Shown one piece after another: positions 61,477 to 64,000 of a stretch of DNA of 64,000 nt. Every line of letters starts with the position of its first letter. Position 1 is the stretch's first letter. This stretch comes from Iris pallida (lineage: Eukaryota; Streptophyta; Magnoliopsida; Asparagales; Iridaceae): NCBI GenBank assembly GCA_029216955.1, contig JANAVB010007000.1, positions 558,001 to 622,000 of the forward strand, written 5' to 3'. The position numbers were made by a program, and so were the translations under genes. Below the pieces are notes generated by a model, which had not been told where the DNA came from, did not search any database, and saw only the letters and a list, made by a program, of their open reading frames with translations.

Positions 61477-62229
61477 CACACAAATTTATGCATGTTATAT
61501 TGTATGTCCTTTGGATCCACTGTCCTCAACTCCCACAATAAATTGAAGGAATAATAAGCCCATTTGGCGCTATGTACTTATCTTCTGCCACCCAACCATC
61601 TTATATCTCTTCTCGATAACCACAAAAGCCACTCAAGTTCCATAATTCTACTTTCAACTCCCCCTTCTCCAGCTGGTTCTAAGCTAAGGACACATTTTAT
61701 TTGCGAAATCAAGACCTTGAAATTTTTTTTTTATATTCATTCACTATATTTGGAAGTCAAAAAATAAATAAGAAAGAAAAATTGATTTCAAAGAAAATAA
61801 ATTGAGCCAAAATGGTTCCCCATTCTCTCATTGGTTCACTTATTTACTTTCAATTATTCAACTTTTTTTCTTCCAATTTTTCGAACTTTCTAAATACCTT
61901 TTTTTTTAATAAAAATTGTAAATTTTCAAGTAAATAAAGAATATTTTTCTTTCATTTGAACCAGATTAGACCTAAACCTTCTAATCTCTCTCATATTCCA
62001 ACCCCCACAACCCCTCTTCCTTCAGCTCTTTCCACTCTTATTTGGAGACATCCAAAATCTTCTCTAATTCTTAAATATATGAAAAGATAATTAGCGAACA
62101 ACACTAGTAACCATCCTAAAATGCCTTGCCAGAAAAATAAATTTCTTGAGAACCAATGGTTCTGGAAAAGAAATCTAATGCAAAGATAATCCAGAATCAG
62201 GATGAATGGAGGTTGGAAAAAAAACATTG
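61477..62229. other. AT-rich intergenic DNA
   Basis: No gene or repeat boundary recognised. Confidence 0.4.
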
Positions 62230-62479
62230 TCAAACTACAACTTGATTTTTTCTAAATAGTCAAAACTTTCAACTTAATAATCTCTTTCAACTAATATTTT
62301 AAGCGTAGTACCATCCGTTAATATAGTGTTAAAAATTTTCACACTACCCCTCCCCGTGCGTGGATGTTGAGCCCCCCACCCTGCAACCCACATCATAGCA
62401 CTCAACTCCAGCTACGCAGCCCGCCGTCCAGCCGCTCCCGCTCCCCCTCCAGCTGCGCAGCCCGCCACCCATAGCGCCC

Positions 62480-62514
<35 letters not shown>

Positions 62515-62768
62515 ATCCCCGTGGCCCCCTCCGGCTACTATTGTTGCCGCCGCTGCTACGACACCCCCCCTCCGGCTCGGCGCCGGAGAGAAAGGAGGGA
62601 GGCAAAGGAAGAGAGGGATGCTGAGGGGAAAGGAATAATTTTGTCATTTCACGTCTTTGTTTAACATCGTTAGAACAAGAATGGAAAAGTATATCAATCT
62701 GGTGTCTATCAAAGTTGAAGGTATTAAGTTTAATTTTTTTAATAATTAAGGATATCAAGTCCTAATTT
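62230..62768. repeat. Possible MITE-like inverted repeat around a GC-rich poly(C) core
   Basis: The left flank (CAACTTGAT...CAAAACTTTCAACTTAATA) and the reverse complement of the right flank (GGACTTGATATCC...ACTTAATACCTTCAACTTT) resemble each other. The core (62345-62600) is GC-rich and contains the 34-base poly(C) run. Ends and TSD are not clear. Confidence 0.4.
62481..62514. repeat. (C)34 homopolymer
   Basis: An uninterrupted run of 34 cytosines within GC-rich sequence. Exact length is doubtful because sequencing commonly miscounts such runs. Confidence 0.9.
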
Positions 62769-63281
62769 AGCAAAAAAAAAAACATTCAAAAAAGTAAGCC
62801 TATCTTATCAAAATTGATAAAATATGCGAGTATCTTGAGTTTTTATTAGAGCAAAAAAAAGACAAGACCCCGTTCAATTCTAAGTTCATTTAAAAGAAAT
62901 CTATAAAAGGCCACAACGTACGAAATAAAATTTTTTTTTACGGACTAGGATTAGGACTTGGTTTGGAATTGCCATAACTATCAAAATTAATTTGGTAACA
63001 TAAACAAATTTTAATATCAGCCTTCCACTTATTGTCAGAAATGAATCCAAAATTAAGCCAACTTAAAAAAAAAAATCAATAAATAATTGTCATCAGACAG
63101 TTTAAAAAACTTCAATAATTAATTGTTATCAGACAGTTTCGGATCATTTTGTAAGGAACAAAAAAATACAATCTCCAATAAGCAATCCCAAAACCTAACC
63201 AAAAAATCCAATGCAAAAAATTTGGATATGAAAAGTTGGCTAGAAGAAATCAAATTTAGAGATGTCATCATGAAACATTTA
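62769..63281. other. AT-rich intergenic DNA
   Basis: No gene recognised. The phrase AATAATTGTTATCAGACAGTTT or a close form occurs twice (about 63081 and 63116). Confidence 0.4.
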
Positions 63282-63629
63282 GGGTGCGTTTGAATGCAAG
63301 ATGAAAAATATGAGAAAAAGAAATTAATTTCATAGAATTATTTTTCTAGGAAAAAAATTCCATAAAAATTTAAAAAAATTCATAGAAAATTTAATTTGGA
63401 TGTTTGATTGCCACTATTTTCTACGAAAAATAGTTATTTTTCATGGAAAATGATACTTTTTTATAGGTTGGACAAGTTTTATTTTCCACCATTTTAGATG
63501 AAAATATGAAAAATGATAGTTTTTTGGAACATAATTTCATGAAAAATATAAGCTATCAAACACTACAATTGGTAAAAAATTTGTGATGAAAATATTTTTC
63601 ATGAAAAAAAATTCCAATCAGACACAGCC
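63282..63629. mobile_element. Tourist-like MITE, copy 2
   Basis: 348 bases, flanked by TTA (63279-63281 and 63630-63632), with ends GGGTGCGTTTGAATG and CAATCAGACACAGCC. It follows copy 1 (12261-12607) block for block but is more diverged: many of the CCATGG palindromes have become CATAGA/CATGAA. Confidence 0.82.
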
Positions 63630-63689
63630 TTAGAGAAATAGATAAGGAAGTAATTATTGGATAATTATATAGGTTTATAGCCTAGCCGA

Positions 63690-64000
63690 GCCGAGCCAGA
63701 TTCCGAGGGCCGCTAACTGACTGCAGAGCACGTGCTGGTTCGCCGCCAGTTCCACATTCTCGATCCATTTGCTGTGTCAGGATACGTGGTCCCCACGCAC
63801 AAACCAACCGACCGTCGAAAAAAAAAAAGGACAAAAAAAGGGATCGCATCATCATACGTGACATGCGGACTCCGAGACGACTTTTAAAAGCTGTATTTAA
63901 TCCCTCGCTTTGGCGTCCGGTTCCTCTCGTCCTCCGCGTCGACAGCACGAAACACCGACTGCACCTTATCGGCACGCGTCTCGGAGCCCCAGAAAAAAGG
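63690..64000 (+). promoter_or_regulatory. GC-rich edge, possible promoter of a gene beyond the window
   Basis: Composition shifts to GC-rich after about 63680. TATTTAAT at 63893-63900 is a TATA-like box, followed about 30 bases later by pyrimidine-rich CTCTCGTCCTCC. No start codon with a supported frame is visible before the window ends. Low confidence and based only on composition and a TATA-like motif. Confidence 0.25.

Overview
This is a plant nuclear genome window, most likely from an angiosperm with a large, repeat-rich genome. The evidence is one plant-specific CYS-rich repeat protein gene, L1-type LINE, Sirevirus-like Copia, Del/Tekay-like Gypsy, CACTA, Mutator-like, hAT and Tourist-type elements, and a tRNA-derived SINE. 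I could not name the species. Only one convincing host protein-coding gene is present, on the minus strand at about 5.8-11.3 kb. Its uninterrupted CDS (5825-7591) encodes 588 residues with eleven tandem CX4C...CX3H repeats, the family databases call 'WRKY19-like' although it has no WRKY domain. It probably has a non-coding first exon near 11.1-11.3 kb and 5'UTR intron(s) that hold a MITE-like repeat.

Left flank (1-5.6 kb): Gypsy LTR debris and an internally deleted CACTA TNP2 transposase fragment, which sits between two oppositely oriented LTR termini of one family. 11.3-15.4 kb: a Tourist-like MITE (TSD TTA), a tRNA-derived SINE (13-bp TSD), an inverted-repeat MITE and a hAT-type MITE (8-bp TSD).

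The rest, about 15.4-61.5 kb, is a stack of nested transposons whose layers can be solved from their own target-site duplications. A probable Del/Tekay-like LTR (15427-61476, tentative) contains a small CACTA (to 17186), a Mutator-like element (MULE, 17343-56582, 9-bp TSD TTCTATATA) and a 5'-truncated LINE (58.58-61.41 kb). The MULE contains a CACTA element (20375-55143, TSD TCT). That CACTA carries a decayed TNP2 gene and a decayed second transposase ORF whose start codon was split by a solo LTR (23415-24995, TSD CTGCC). It also contains a Sirevirus-like Copia element with gag but no pol (30786-54059, TSD ACCCT). The Copia element contains a LARD-like Gypsy derivative with 3.7-kb LTRs (34691-49317, TSD ATAAC). 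That in turn contains a non-autonomous CACTA (38864-42812, TSD GTC) carrying a captured B-box zinc-finger gene fragment. Five levels are TSD-supported, six if the outer LTR is accepted.

Right flank (61.5-64 kb): AT-rich DNA with a 34-base poly(C) run, a second copy of the Tourist-like MITE family (63282-63629, TSD TTA) and a GC-rich end that could be the edge of another gene. All transposase, gag and RT coding regions seen are broken by stops and frameshifts. I found no rRNA genes, functional tRNA genes or CRISPR arrays. Identity estimates and family names come from reading by eye, not from alignment or database search.
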